NCBI GenBank assembly: GCA_023417315.1
Contig: JAEZFW010000068.1
Location: 62,001 to 126,000, forward strand
DNA length: 64,000 nucleotides
Source: Pseudomonadota bacterium
GTDB taxonomy: Bacteria > Pseudomonadota > Gammaproteobacteria > Steroidobacterales > Steroidobacteraceae
Direction of reading: 5' to 3'
The number at the start of each line of letters is the position of its first letter. Position 1 is the first letter of the stretch. Made by a program: the position numbers and the translations under genes. The notes beneath the pieces were generated by a model. It saw nothing but the letters and a program-made list of their open reading frames with translations. It was not told the origin of the DNA and made no database searches. Positions 24,908-33,541 of this stretch are shown piece by piece.

Positions 24908-25660
24908 GTGGGCATGCGAGATGTACGGCAGATCACGATTCAGACCGGCCGTGGAGTCGAGTTAAAGGGTCTGCTCGAAAGCCCGGAGCACGCGCGCGGA
25001 CTGATCGTCTTCGTGCACGGCAGCGGGAGCAGTCGATTCAGTGCACGCAACAATCGCGTTGCGCACTTCTTGCGACGCGAAGGGTTCGCGACGCTGCTCA
25101 TGGATCTGCTGACCGCAAGCGAGGATCAGATCGATGCAATCACGCGCGAGTTGCGATTCGATGTTCCGATGCTTGCCGAGCGCGTCGCGGGAACACTTGA
25201 GTGGCTGCTTCAGCGTAAGGATGTCGGCCACTTACCTATCGGACTCTTCGGAGCGAGTACCGGCGCTGCCGCTGCGCTGATCGCCGCCGCAGCGCAGCCC
25301 TCGCGCGTGCTAGCAGTGGTCTCTCGCGGCGGTCGTCCAGACCTCGCACACGAGAACCTGGCATCCGTAGACACGCCGACGCTGCTGATCGTGGGCAGCG
25401 AAGACGTGCAGGTTCTGGAATTGAATCGGCTGGCGATGAGCCAGATTCCAGGGAAGACGCAGCTCGTGATCGTCCCTGGCGCGACGCATCTGTTCGAGGA
25501 GCCGGGCACATTGGATAAAGTAGCGCGATATGCAGCAGATTGGTTCAGGCTGCATCTCCACGAAAAGACGCACGAGAGTCAACAGCCCAGTCGTGGCCCG
25601 GCTCCGCCCATGAGCTCGTCGGCTGAAGCGACTCGCACTCTCGATTCACCGCAGCGGTGA
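24908..25660 (+). CDS. Alpha/beta hydrolase, dienelactone-hydrolase-like
   Basis: 250 residues from a GTG with an ideal ribosome site. The oxyanion strand is VFVHGSGSSRFS. The nucleophile Ser is in GLFGASTGAAAAL, where the family more often has GxSxG with Gly. The acid and base follow in SRGGRPDL and VPGATHLFEEPG, so the triad is complete. It is a small soluble hydrolase of the DLH/phosphoribosyltransferase-associated type often seen beside stress and storage genes; the substrate is unknown. The last 35 residues are Ser/Pro/Glu-rich and probably disordered. It ends the plus-strand lipid block and is convergent with the flavodoxin gene. Confidence 0.82.
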   Translation: MGMRDVRQITIQTGRGVELKGLLESPEHARGLIVFVHGSGSSRFSARNNRVAHFLRREGFATLLMDLLTASEDQIDAITRELRFDVPMLAERVAGTLEWLLQRKDVGHLPIGLFGASTGAAAALIAAAAQPSRVLAVVSRGGRPDLAHENLASVDTPTLLIVGSEDVQVLELNRLAMSQIPGKTQLVIVPGATHLFEEPGTLDKVARYAADWFRLHLHEKTHESQQPSRGPAPPMSSSAEATRTLDSPQR

Positions 25661-25696
25661 GCCAACGCGCATCGCCCGCTCGGCGGAGGAGATCAA

Positions 25697-25719
25697 CACA
25701 CATATAAAAAATATGTGTG
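25697..25719. repeat. Perfect 9-bp inverted repeat CACACATAT-AAAAA-ATATGTGTG
   Basis: Two exact 9-base arms flank five A residues, in an AT-rich patch that stands out in GC-rich DNA. It lies between the convergent hydrolase (stop 25660) and flavodoxin (stop 25840). It could be a weak bidirectional terminator or a protein-binding site. The stem is AT-rich and lacks a U-tract, which argues against a standard terminator. Confidence 0.85.
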
Positions 25720-25839
25720 GGCTCTGTGCTCCTCGTTCGCTTTGATCGGCTTCGTGCGCAAGTGCGCCCAACGGCGCGACATCGATGAGCGGATGTTCGC
25801 AGCAGCCCAGGGGGTCGCGGGCTTGCAACATACGCGCGG

Positions 25840-26352
25840 CTAAGCGACTCGTTGCATCGAGCTACAGGCGCGCCGGATTGCTTCGATGAAATCTCCGAGC
25901 TTTCTTTCGTAAGTAAAATGATTCGCGAGCTCACGTGCGTTGAATCCTGTCAAAGCGACCGCCCTCTGTCCGGCCGCCGCCTCGAGTGAAGGTGCAACCC
26001 GCTTGATGTCCGTATCGCCCGATGTGACGAAGAACGCCAGGTGCCGAGCTCGACCGCGAGTCGTGTTGAGGTAGGCGCGTATGGCGGGCGTCATCTGCCA
26101 CATCCAAACGGGTGTGCCGACCACGGTGAGTGCGTAGTGCGCCGGGTCGTGTCGTAAGAAGCCAATTCTCGCCGGCGCTTTTCTCCATGCATCGAAGGCG
26201 GCGGTGAACTGGCCGAACGTTCCTTTCCCGTGGCGCGGGTCTTGAATAGTCTCGACGTCGGCGCCGAGACGGCTCGCGAGGTCTTGCGCCACTCTCGCCG
26301 TGTTGCCTGTAAGCGAGTAGTACGTCACCAGCACTTGCTTTGGCTCGTTCAT
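25840..26352 (-). CDS. Flavodoxin-fold protein
   Basis: 170 residues from the ATG at 26350-26352, preceded at 7 bases by GGGAGGC; a slightly longer version starts at 26358 or 26367. The FMN phosphate loop is YYSLTGNTARVA at residues 8-19, and GTPVWMWQMTPAIRAYL contains the aromatic flavin contact loop. The size and AFFVTSGDTD strand fit flavodoxin-like reductases (WrbA/flavodoxin-4 relatives) rather than long-chain flavodoxin. It would carry electrons or reduce quinones in the cytosol. It lies 44 bases after the ACP gene on the same strand, so it may belong to the acs-pdh operon. Confidence 0.8.
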   Translation of the reverse strand: MNEPKQVLVTYYSLTGNTARVAQDLASRLGADVETIQDPRHGKGTFGQFTAAFDAWRKAPARIGFLRHDPAHYALTVVGTPVWMWQMTPAIRAYLNTTRGRARHLAFFVTSGDTDIKRVAPSLEAAAGQRAVALTGFNARELANHFTYERKLGDFIEAIRRACSSMQRVA

Positions 26353-26396
26353 GTGCATGCCTCCCACCCTCGGTGAGCTGTGACGCGCGTTGCACG

Positions 26397-26645
26397 TTAC
26401 TGCTCACTGTGATCTTCGATGTATGCGACCGCACTGTTTAGGCTTGCAAGTCGCGGATAGTCCCTCTCTGGTATGTCCACTGCGAAAGCCTTATGCAGTG
26501 CTAGAGCGAAGTTGAGCGTATCCATCGAATCGAAATCGAACTGGTCACGAAACGGCACATCGCGCTGAAACGATGCCGGATCGACATCGGGCGCGACAGC
26601 AAGAAATACGCTCAGAATCCGCTGTTCAAGACTCTCCGCGCTCAT
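26397..26645 (-). CDS. Acyl carrier protein-like, in pyruvate dehydrogenase operon
   Basis: 82 residues. The phosphopantetheine site is Ser40 in DQFDFDSMDTLNF, which fits the D-S-L/M signature. The rest follows the four-helix ACP plan: EQRILSVFLAVAPDVD, then FALALHKAFAVDIPERDY, then LASLNSAVAYIEDH. The start codon overlaps the stop of the E2 gene, indicating coupled translation. It is shorter and more divergent than housekeeping AcpP, and there is no fatty acid synthase gene beside it. Presumably it receives an acyl group, perhaps from the neighbouring acetyl-CoA-forming enzymes or for lipoate/lipid assembly. This role is inference. Confidence 0.82.
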   Translation of the reverse strand: MSAESLEQRILSVFLAVAPDVDPASFQRDVPFRDQFDFDSMDTLNFALALHKAFAVDIPERDYPRLASLNSAVAYIEDHSEQ

Positions 26646-27847
26646 AGGGACTCCGGTGCCGCGAGCGAGGCCCGAACGTGCGATAGAAATCGTGCGCCGG
26701 CGCGACCATCGGTGACCCGATGATCGGCGGCAAGGCTCATCGTCAGTACCGGCGCGGGCTTCACGGCTCCTTCGACGACCCACGGGCGCTCTACGATCGA
26801 GCCGAAACCGACGATCGCAACCTGTGGGGGATAGATTGCGGGAATCATCGTGTCGACGCCTTCTTCCGCGAGGCTCGTCACCGTAATCGTCGGTAGCGCC
26901 AGCTCCGAAGCCCGCATATGTCCGCTGCGGACGCGTGTCGTGAGATCGCGCAACTCCCTCATCACCGTAGCGAGCGGCTTCTGATCCGCTTTCAGAATCG
27001 CGGGCGCCACCAAGCGGCCGCCACGCATCGCAATCGCCATGCCGACATTCACGTCGGTTGCAGGCGCGAACTGATCGTCCTTGTAGAACCCGTTGAACTC
27101 CGGCAACGCGCGCGCAGCAAGCGCTACTGCCTTCGCGAACAGCGCCGAGGGCAGCAAACGTTCTTCGATGCTGGCCGCCGAGTTGTGCTGGTCGAGCCAC
27201 GCTCGCGCGCCGGCGAAGCTGCACGTCAAAGACAAGTAGTAGTGTGGAATTTCTCGTTTCGAGCGCGACATTGCTTTCGCGATGACCCGACGCATGTCGG
27301 GCACGCGTTCTCGAGTGCCTTCTTCAGCTTCCTGCCCTTCTCCGGCTCTCTTCCCTTCGCGCTCGGTGGCATTGCGAACCACATCTTCGAGCGTGATCAC
27401 TCCGCCAGGTCCACCGCCTCTCACGTGGTTCAGATCGACATGCAGCGCAGCAGCCCGGGCGCGTGCAGCAGGCGAGACTCTGCGGTGTGCCGAATGGGAC
27501 GCAGCTCGGACAGCCGAACTCACGATCTCGGGCGAGCCTGCAATTTCCACTTCTGGCACGGGCGCGGCAGGCGTTGGCTGCTCCGTTGGTGCGCTAACCT
27601 TGGCAGGCTCCTCCGTGTTCAGTTCCGCGAGCACTGCACCGACCGGAACGAGCGTATCAGGCGCGACGATGAGCTTGTCGATACGCCCACTCGCGAACAC
27701 TTCGACATCGATCACGCCCTTGTCGGTCTCGACCAGCGCCACGATGTCGCCGCGTTTCACGATGTCGCCGGGTTTCACGCACCAGCGTACGAGCTTGCCT
27801 GATTCCATGTCCGGCCCGAGTGAAGGCATTCGGAATTCAGTCTGCAT
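26642..27847 (-). CDS. pdhC: 2-oxoacid dehydrogenase E2 (dihydrolipoamide acyltransferase)
   Basis: 401 residues. An N-terminal single lipoyl domain (1-78) has the lipoylated Lys43 in ETDKGVIDV. A proline/alanine linker follows, then the E1/E3-binding domain (about 125-160: RVSPAARARAAALHVDL...GVITLEDV). The catalytic domain runs from about 175 and ends with the active-site His376 and Asp380 in DHRVTDG. It transfers the acyl group from lipoamide to CoA at the core of the complex. It overlaps the E1 beta gene by 11 bases. No E3 gene is present here, so the lipoamide dehydrogenase must come from elsewhere. Confidence 0.93.
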   Translation of the reverse strand: MQTEFRMPSLGPDMESGKLVRWCVKPGDIVKRGDIVALVETDKGVIDVEVFASGRIDKLIVAPDTLVPVGAVLAELNTEEPAKVSAPTEQPTPAAPVPEVEIAGSPEIVSSAVRAASHSAHRRVSPAARARAAALHVDLNHVRGGGPGGVITLEDVVRNATEREGKRAGEGQEAEEGTRERVPDMRRVIAKAMSRSKREIPHYYLSLTCSFAGARAWLDQHNSAASIEERLLPSALFAKAVALAARALPEFNGFYKDDQFAPATDVNVGMAIAMRGGRLVAPAILKADQKPLATVMRELRDLTTRVRSGHMRASELALPTITVTSLAEEGVDTMIPAIYPPQVAIVGFGSIVERPWVVEGAVKPAPVLTMSLAADHRVTDGRAGARFLSHVRASLAAPESL

Positions 27848-28835
27848 GAGCCATCATCCCTTCGACCGCAGCGATGATCTGTGCCACCTGTGGAAGCGCG
27901 GCCTCTTCCATATGCTTTGCGTAGGGAACCGGGACCTCGACGCTGCAAATGCGCTGGACGGGCGCATCGAGGTCATAGAAGGCCTGCTCCATGATTCGCA
28001 TGGCCACTTCCGCGGCCACATTCACGCTGCGCCAAGCTTCGTCGACGATCACTGCGCGATGCGTACGTCGCACCGACTCGAGGAAGGTCCATTCATCGAG
28101 CGGTCTGAGCGCGCGCAAATCGACGACCTCCGCCTCGATGCCTTTGCGCGCAAGTATTTCCGCCGCTTCCAAGCACTTGTACAAGCTCGCGCCATAGGTA
28201 ATGAGCGAGACGTCTCGTCCGGCGCGTCGGATGATCGCATGCTCAATATCCACGGCGCTGCCCGTACGCTCCCCCTGCACGTTGTAGAGATTCATGTGCT
28301 CGAAGATCAGCACGGGGTCGCGGTACTTCAATGCAGCCGCAAGCATGCCGGCGGCGTCGTCGATCGTGGCCGGCACGACGATGCGCAGGCCTGGAATGTG
28401 GCTGTACCAGCCCTCGAGACTATGTGAGTGCTGAGCTGCGACTTGCCTTCCAGCACCCGTTGCCATGCGTATGACGAGCGGCACAGGACATTGGCCAGCG
28501 GACATGTGGCTCAACGTCGCGGCCGTATTCAAGATCTGGTCGAGCGCGAGCAGGCTGAAGTTGACCGTCATGATCTCGACGATCGGGCGCATCCCTGCGA
28601 GGGCCGCTCCGATGCCCGCGCCGACGAACGCCGATTCGGACAGCGGCGTATCGCGGATGCGCTCTTCGCCGAACTCTTCCAAGAGTCCCTTCGTCACGGC
28701 GAAGCAGCCGCCGTAGTGGCCCACATCCTCGCCCATGACAAACACGCGAGGATCGTTCAGCAACGCTGTGCGCAATCCTTCACGAACCGCTTCTCGATAC
28801 GTCAGTGTTCGAACAGTGTCGGCTTGCGCGCTCAC
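27837..28835 (-). CDS. pdhB: 2-oxoacid dehydrogenase E1 component, beta subunit
   Basis: 332 residues. Signatures are REGLRTALLNDPRVFVMGEDVG near the N-terminus, with the TPP-contacting Glu, then IRDTPLSESAFVGAGIGAALAGMRPIVEIM and the C-terminal PVQRICSVEVPVPYAKHMEEAALP. This is the PDH/acetoin dehydrogenase type rather than branched-chain type by length and motifs. With the alpha subunit it forms the thiamine-dependent decarboxylase of the pyruvate dehydrogenase complex in the cytosol. It overlaps the genes on both sides by 4 and 11 bases. Confidence 0.93.
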   Translation of the reverse strand: MSAQADTVRTLTYREAVREGLRTALLNDPRVFVMGEDVGHYGGCFAVTKGLLEEFGEERIRDTPLSESAFVGAGIGAALAGMRPIVEIMTVNFSLLALDQILNTAATLSHMSAGQCPVPLVIRMATGAGRQVAAQHSHSLEGWYSHIPGLRIVVPATIDDAAGMLAAALKYRDPVLIFEHMNLYNVQGERTGSAVDIEHAIIRRAGRDVSLITYGASLYKCLEAAEILARKGIEAEVVDLRALRPLDEWTFLESVRRTHRAVIVDEAWRSVNVAAEVAMRIMEQAFYDLDAPVQRICSVEVPVPYAKHMEEAALPQVAQIIAAVEGMMAHAD

Positions 28836-29827
28836 AGGCCGGCCTCCGCATAGATGAAACGCTGAAGCTCCTCGATCGGCTCGAGCGCGGAACGTTCCGC
28901 GTAGGCAACCGCCTCCTCGACTTCCGCTTCAGCGGCGCGCTTCAACTCGAGAAAGTCAGCTTCGGTCATGAGACCGGCGGCTTTGAGCTTGCGGGTCAAC
29001 GTGATGAGCGGGCCCTTTTCCTCCCACTCTTTGACTTCATCTTTGCTCCGATAGAGCTGCGGGTCGTACATCGAATGGGCGCGCAGACGATACGTACGCG
29101 CCTCCATGAACGCCGGCGCGCTGCTCGTGCGCACATAGTCGATGAGCTCGCGTGCTCTTCGCTCGATCTCGAGCACGTCCATCCCATCGACGCTCTGCAT
29201 TCGCACGCGATAGGCTGCGAGCTTGGCAGCGAAGTCGGTCTGCGCATGCGAGCGCGCGAGCGCCGTGCCCATTGCGTAGTAGTTGTTCTCGCAAACGAAC
29301 AGCACGGGCAAGCTCCACAGCGATGCCAAGTTCATCGACTCGTGAAATTCGCCCTCCGCAGCCGCGCCTTCGCCGAAGAAACATACGGCGATGGCATCGC
29401 TCTTTTGGAGCTTCTCCGCCAAACCGAAGCCGAGCGCGAGCGGCAGGCACCCGCCGACGATCGCGTGACCGCCGTAGAATCGTTTGTCGATATCGAAGAT
29501 GTGCATCGATCCGCCGCGGCCGCGGCAACAGCCGTCGACCTTGCCGAACAGCTCGGCCATGATCTTCGGCATCGACACGCCGCGCGCGAGCGCGTGGCCG
29601 TGCTCGCGATACGTGCCGACGATCGAGTCCTGCGGCAAGAGCGATTGCATGATGCCAACCGCCACACCTTCCTCGCCGTTGTACAGGTGCAGAAAGCCGC
29701 GGATCTTGCCGCCGCTATACAACTCCGCGCATCGATCCTCGAAACTGCGTATGCGCAACATTTGCGCGAGCAGCTTCAGCGCATGCTCGCGCGAAACCTC
29801 GATCTGCTCTTTCGCTTGCGCAACCAT
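28832..29827 (-). CDS. pdhA: 2-oxoacid dehydrogenase E1 component, alpha subunit
   Basis: 331 residues. The N-terminal LAQMLRIRSFEDRCAELY and GFLHLYNGEEGVAVG are typical of PDH E1 alpha. The TPP/Mg site appears as FFGEGAAAEGEFHESMNLA and then CENNYYAMG, so the usual GDG reads GEG while the NN pair is kept. The C-terminal RAHSMYDPQLYRSKDEVKEW matches the phosphorylation-loop region of the PDH family. It decarboxylates pyruvate (or acetoin) and passes the hydroxyethyl group to lipoyl-E2. It begins 6 bases after the acetyl-CoA synthetase stop, in one operon. Pyruvate versus acetoin as substrate is not settled by the sequence. Confidence 0.92.
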   Translation of the reverse strand: MVAQAKEQIEVSREHALKLLAQMLRIRSFEDRCAELYSGGKIRGFLHLYNGEEGVAVGIMQSLLPQDSIVGTYREHGHALARGVSMPKIMAELFGKVDGCCRGRGGSMHIFDIDKRFYGGHAIVGGCLPLALGFGLAEKLQKSDAIAVCFFGEGAAAEGEFHESMNLASLWSLPVLFVCENNYYAMGTALARSHAQTDFAAKLAAYRVRMQSVDGMDVLEIERRARELIDYVRTSSAPAFMEARTYRLRAHSMYDPQLYRSKDEVKEWEEKGPLITLTRKLKAAGLMTEADFLELKRAAEAEVEEAVAYAERSALEPIEELQRFIYAEAGL

Positions 29828-29833
29828 GCTGGA

Positions 29834-31672
29834 TCAGCCGCTCGCGGACGCGATGTTGGCTGGCTGCTCGAGCGTCGAAAGATCGCCTTCTGGAAGGCCG
29901 AGCGCCCGTGCGCGCAGCAACCGACGCATGATCTTGCCGCTGCGCGTACGCGGCAGCGATGCCGTGAACTCGATCTCGCGCGGAGCCAGCGCCGCCCCGA
30001 GCAAACGCCTGCCGTGCGCGATGATCTCGAGACGCAACTCATCCGTTCCATCGAAACCCGGCTTCAACTCGATGATCCCCTTGACCACCTGCCCCACCAC
30101 TGGATCCGGCAAACCAATCACGGCGGACTGCATCACGGCGGGGTGCTGATTCAACGTACATTCAAGCTCGAACGGGCTGATGAGGTGGCCCGCGGATTTG
30201 ATGATGTCGTCGCTGCGGCCGATGAACCAGAAGTTCCCTTCGCTGTCGCGGCGGGCTTGATCGCCCGAGAAGTACCAGCCGTCCGCGAACGCGCCGCGGT
30301 ATCGTGCCTCGTCGTTCAGATACGTCTTGAACAGCGAAGGCCAGCCAGGCCGCAACACGATTTCTCCGATCTCATCGGGTCCCAGCAATTCGACACGGCC
30401 ATCATCGGTATGCCGCGCGATCGCTGCTTCGACGCCCGGGACGACGCGTCCCATCGAGCCCGGCGAGATGGGTTCAGCGAGGAAGTTCGCGATCATGATG
30501 GCGCCGGTTTCCGTCTGCCACCACGTGTCGTGCACGGGCAGTCCGAACACTTCCAGACCCCACGTCACCGCCTCGGGATTCAGCGGTTCTCCCACGCTCG
30601 CGATCAAACGCAGAGCCGGGTACTGGTACTGCTTCGCGAGCTCGACGCCTGCTTTCATCAGCATGCGAATCGCTGTCGGCGCCGTGTACCACACCGAAAC
30701 CTGCTGCTCCGATAGCAATCGATACCAACGTTCGACTTCCATCTCCTCTCGATCGACGAGGACGCTGACGCCGCAGGTGAGCGGTGCGATCACGCCATAG
30801 GACATGCCCGTCACCCAGCCCGGATCCGCTGTGCACCAGAATGTATCGTGCGGATGCAGGTCCAGAACGAGTCGCGCGGTCGCGTAGTGCGCGATGACCG
30901 CGCGATGCACATGCACGACTCCTTTCGGTTTCCCGGTCGTGCCACTCGTAAAATGCAGGAGCGCCGGATCTTCGGGATCCATCGGTACGGTGTCGAAGCG
31001 GTCGGATGCGCTCGCGAGCTTCGCCGCAAAATCGAGCGCGCCGGTTGGCAGCGGTGTGTCGTCCTCGCGAATCACGAGCACGTGCTGCAATGCCGGCAGC
31101 GAGGAGCGAATCGGCGCGACTTTTCGCAAGTACAGACGCTGTGTCGTGACGAGCACACGGGCCTGAGATAGCTCGAGGCGAGAGCGAATCGGCTCGGGTC
31201 CAAATGCCGAGAAGAGCGAACACAGCACGTTCCCGGCCTTCAGCGTACCGAGCACGGCGATGAAGAGCTCGGGGCACCGGCCAAGAAGCGTCGCGGTGAC
31301 CGCCCCTGGCGGCACGTCGAGCTCGCGTAGCAGATTCGCAAACTGATTCGCTCGCTCGAGCAGCTCGCCGTAAGTCAAGTCCACGACCGAATAGTCGCGC
31401 GCGATGAAGCGGGTTGCGAGCTTGTGCGGCGCAAGCGTCGCCGGGCGATCGATGGCAACCTGCGCGATGTTCATGCGCTCATCTGCGCGTTCGAACAGCT
31501 CCTTCTGCAGTCTGTCCCACGAGAAGCGACGGCGGCTGCCATCGTAGTCGGTCAGATTGGGACGAACACCCCCGAGCGTCGCTTTCTCAATTCGACCCCA
31601 TGTACGTTGGACATGAGCGCCATGGGCACCACTCGGCTCCATCGGGTGAGCAACGTTCTCTTGGTGCATCAT
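29834..31672 (-). CDS. acsA: AMP-forming acetyl-CoA synthetase, AcsA-type
   Basis: 612 residues; starts at residues 11 or 67 are also possible. The P-loop is TSGTTGKPKGVVHVH (about 245-260). WWQTETGAIM, GWYFSGD and GRSDDIIKSAGHLISPFE follow, and the catalytic, acetylation-prone Lys580 sits in PRTRSGKIMRR. Sequence features and W-W-Q-T-E-T place it with acetyl- or propionyl-CoA synthetases. It makes acetyl-CoA from acetate, ATP and CoA. It leads the operon acs-pdhA-pdhB-pdhC-ACP, joining two routes to acetyl-CoA, from acetate and from pyruvate. About 65 bases upstream is the dyad CCCTAACGACTAGGG. Confidence 0.92.
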   Translation of the reverse strand: MMHQENVAHPMEPSGAHGAHVQRTWGRIEKATLGGVRPNLTDYDGSRRRFSWDRLQKELFERADERMNIAQVAIDRPATLAPHKLATRFIARDYSVVDLTYGELLERANQFANLLRELDVPPGAVTATLLGRCPELFIAVLGTLKAGNVLCSLFSAFGPEPIRSRLELSQARVLVTTQRLYLRKVAPIRSSLPALQHVLVIREDDTPLPTGALDFAAKLASASDRFDTVPMDPEDPALLHFTSGTTGKPKGVVHVHRAVIAHYATARLVLDLHPHDTFWCTADPGWVTGMSYGVIAPLTCGVSVLVDREEMEVERWYRLLSEQQVSVWYTAPTAIRMLMKAGVELAKQYQYPALRLIASVGEPLNPEAVTWGLEVFGLPVHDTWWQTETGAIMIANFLAEPISPGSMGRVVPGVEAAIARHTDDGRVELLGPDEIGEIVLRPGWPSLFKTYLNDEARYRGAFADGWYFSGDQARRDSEGNFWFIGRSDDIIKSAGHLISPFELECTLNQHPAVMQSAVIGLPDPVVGQVVKGIIELKPGFDGTDELRLEIIAHGRRLLGAALAPREIEFTASLPRTRSGKIMRRLLRARALGLPEGDLSTLEQPANIASASG

Positions 31673-31737
31673 CTGACCCTCGTACCGTCGCGAGGCGAGT
31701 GTTGACTAGATGCGTGGCCTGCTGAATGGGGAAAAGC

Positions 31738-31752
31738 CCCTAACGACTAGGG
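31738..31752. promoter_or_regulatory. Dyad CCCTA-N5-TAGGG upstream of acs-pdh operon
   Basis: Perfect 5-base arms centred about 73 bases upstream of the acs start. Adjoining it is GGGGAAAAGCCCC (31728-31740), a second short inverted repeat. Similar TAGGG dyads occur at 33685 and 39329. It is a candidate operator. Confidence 0.4.
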
Positions 31753-31828
31753 ACGCTCAGCACAAGTCCTTTGGTGCAGCCGCATCATGCAAAGCCGCCC
31801 GCGAGCATTCGCGTTTGCTGCATGGCCG

Positions 31829-33541
31829 TTACTCGAGATATGCCTCAGTGGCATAGCGACGCATCATGCGATGACTGTTGAAGTACGAAGCATTCTTGCT
31901 GATCGCACCCTTCATGAGATTCGCCCACCTGCTACGTTCGTGATCATAGAAAAGAGGCAGGATCGTATTCTCGAGCTTGTCGTACAGGGCACGTGCATCC
32001 GTGGCCGTGACTCCCGAGGATTCAATCGCCCACCCGGTGCTCCCCTCGATGCATCCTTCGATCCACCACCCATCGAGGACGGATAGATTCGGTACGCCAT
32101 TGAAAGCGGCCTTCATGCCGCTCGTCCCCGATGCCTCGAGCGGCGGAAGCGGGGTGTTCAGCCACACATCTGCGCCCGCTACGAAGAGCTGCGCAAGCGC
32201 GAGATCGTAGTTGGGCAGATACACGACGGTCACGAGCCCGGAGAGCGCCCGAGCGTAGGTATGAAGCTGCGCAATCAATTCCTTGCCTCGTTCATCGCGT
32301 GGATGCGCCTTTCCCGCAACCACGATGCTGAACGGATGGTTGCGCGCGATCGCTTTAACGCGCTCGAGGTCTACGAACATCAAATCGGGCCGCTTATAAG
32401 CCGTCATGCGGCGCGCGAAACCGAGGATCGGCACGTCGGCCGCGAGCGAGATGCCCGTTCTCATCCGTACGTGCTCGATGAGCTGGTGTTTCGCCTGAAC
32501 ATGCGCATCCCACAACTGCTCATCCGGTACCGAACCATCGACGCGCACCAGCAGCTCGGGCTCGTGGCACCAGCTCGGAACGTAGCGATCGTAGAGTCGC
32601 CGAAAGCTCTCGCATGCCCAGGTGTAGGGATGTACGCCATTCGTGATTGCGTGAACTCGATAGCCAGGGAACATGCTCCTCGAGATTTCCGCGTGGCGCT
32701 CGGCTACGCCGTTGACGTACTCGCTCAAGTTCAACGCGAGCCGCGTCATGTTGAGATCGTTCTCTCCAGCCAGTCGTTGAAGCGTGGCGCGCTCGATGAA
32801 ATCGCTGTTCCCTGGTTGCGGCTCTCTCAGAATGCGTGTGACGAGCTCGTAGGAGAAGCGATCGTGACCTGCCTCGACGGGCGTATGGGTGGTGAAGCAA
32901 CACAGATCGCGCGTTCGTGGCAGGTCGTAGCGCGATTCGCCAGGAAGCACGTGCTCAGGCGGATACGCGTACCTGCGCAGCAGCTCGATGCCCAGTAAGG
33001 CGGAATGTCCCTCATTTAGATGGTACTGGCGAATCTGAAATCCGAGCGCGTGCAAGAGACGCACCCCACCGACGCCCAGGACGATCTCCTGCTTGAGTCG
33101 GTAGGCGTCGTCGCCTCCATATAGATAGTGAGTGATCTCGCGATCCTGCGGTGCATTCTCCGGCAGGTCGGTATCGAGCAGCAGAACGGGCTGACGGCTT
33201 CCCCAATGACTTTCGAGGACGTATAACCACGCGCTGACCCATACGAGGCGAGCTTCGATCGGCACGGCGACCTTCGCTTCCAGCATGCGCGCCCAAGTCT
33301 TGGGCTCCCAAGGATCGGGCCGATCAATCTGTCGGCCCTCAGCATCGATCTGTTGACGAAAATATCCAGCACGACTGACGAGACTCACCGCCACGAGCGG
33401 CAATCCCAAGTCGGCGGCGGAGCGCATCGTGTCGCCGGCCAGAATGCCTAAGCCCCCAGCGTAGGTGGGAATCTCATTGCGAAGCGCGATCTCCATGGAG
33501 AAGTACGCAACGCGTGGTTCAAAGATGAACTCATCGACCAT
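31829..33541 (-). CDS. Short-form alpha-glucan (glycogen/maltodextrin) phosphorylase
   Basis: 570 residues from the ATG at 33539-33541; a longer GTG start at 33589 gives 586. The N-terminal VAYFSMEIALRNEIPTYAGGLGILAGD is typical of the short GlgP/alpha-glucan phosphorylase family, which lacks the allosteric N-terminal extension of E. coli GlgP (about 815 residues). The PLP lysine is Lys477 in SGTSGMKAAFNG. The enzyme releases glucose 1-phosphate from alpha-1,4-glucans in the cytosol. No glycogen synthase or branching enzyme is nearby. It is divergent from the ACP-FAAL fusion gene. Confidence 0.93.
   Translation of the reverse strand: MVDEFIFEPRVAYFSMEIALRNEIPTYAGGLGILAGDTMRSAADLGLPLVAVSLVSRAGYFRQQIDAEGRQIDRPDPWEPKTWARMLEAKVAVPIEARLVWVSAWLYVLESHWGSRQPVLLLDTDLPENAPQDREITHYLYGGDDAYRLKQEIVLGVGGVRLLHALGFQIRQYHLNEGHSALLGIELLRRYAYPPEHVLPGESRYDLPRTRDLCCFTTHTPVEAGHDRFSYELVTRILREPQPGNSDFIERATLQRLAGENDLNMTRLALNLSEYVNGVAERHAEISRSMFPGYRVHAITNGVHPYTWACESFRRLYDRYVPSWCHEPELLVRVDGSVPDEQLWDAHVQAKHQLIEHVRMRTGISLAADVPILGFARRMTAYKRPDLMFVDLERVKAIARNHPFSIVVAGKAHPRDERGKELIAQLHTYARALSGLVTVVYLPNYDLALAQLFVAGADVWLNTPLPPLEASGTSGMKAAFNGVPNLSVLDGWWIEGCIEGSTGWAIESSGVTATDARALYDKLENTILPLFYDHERSRWANLMKGAISKNASYFNSHRMMRRYATEAYLE

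Noticed and set aside
25545..25934. 129-residue minus-strand frame over the convergent spacer
   Set aside because: It crosses both neighbouring genes' ends and has no ribosome site or recognisable sequence.
28805..30715. 636-residue plus-strand frame over the E1 alpha and acs genes
   Set aside because: It is antisense to two genes with full catalytic motifs and has an arginine/alanine/histidine-rich shadow composition without any domain.
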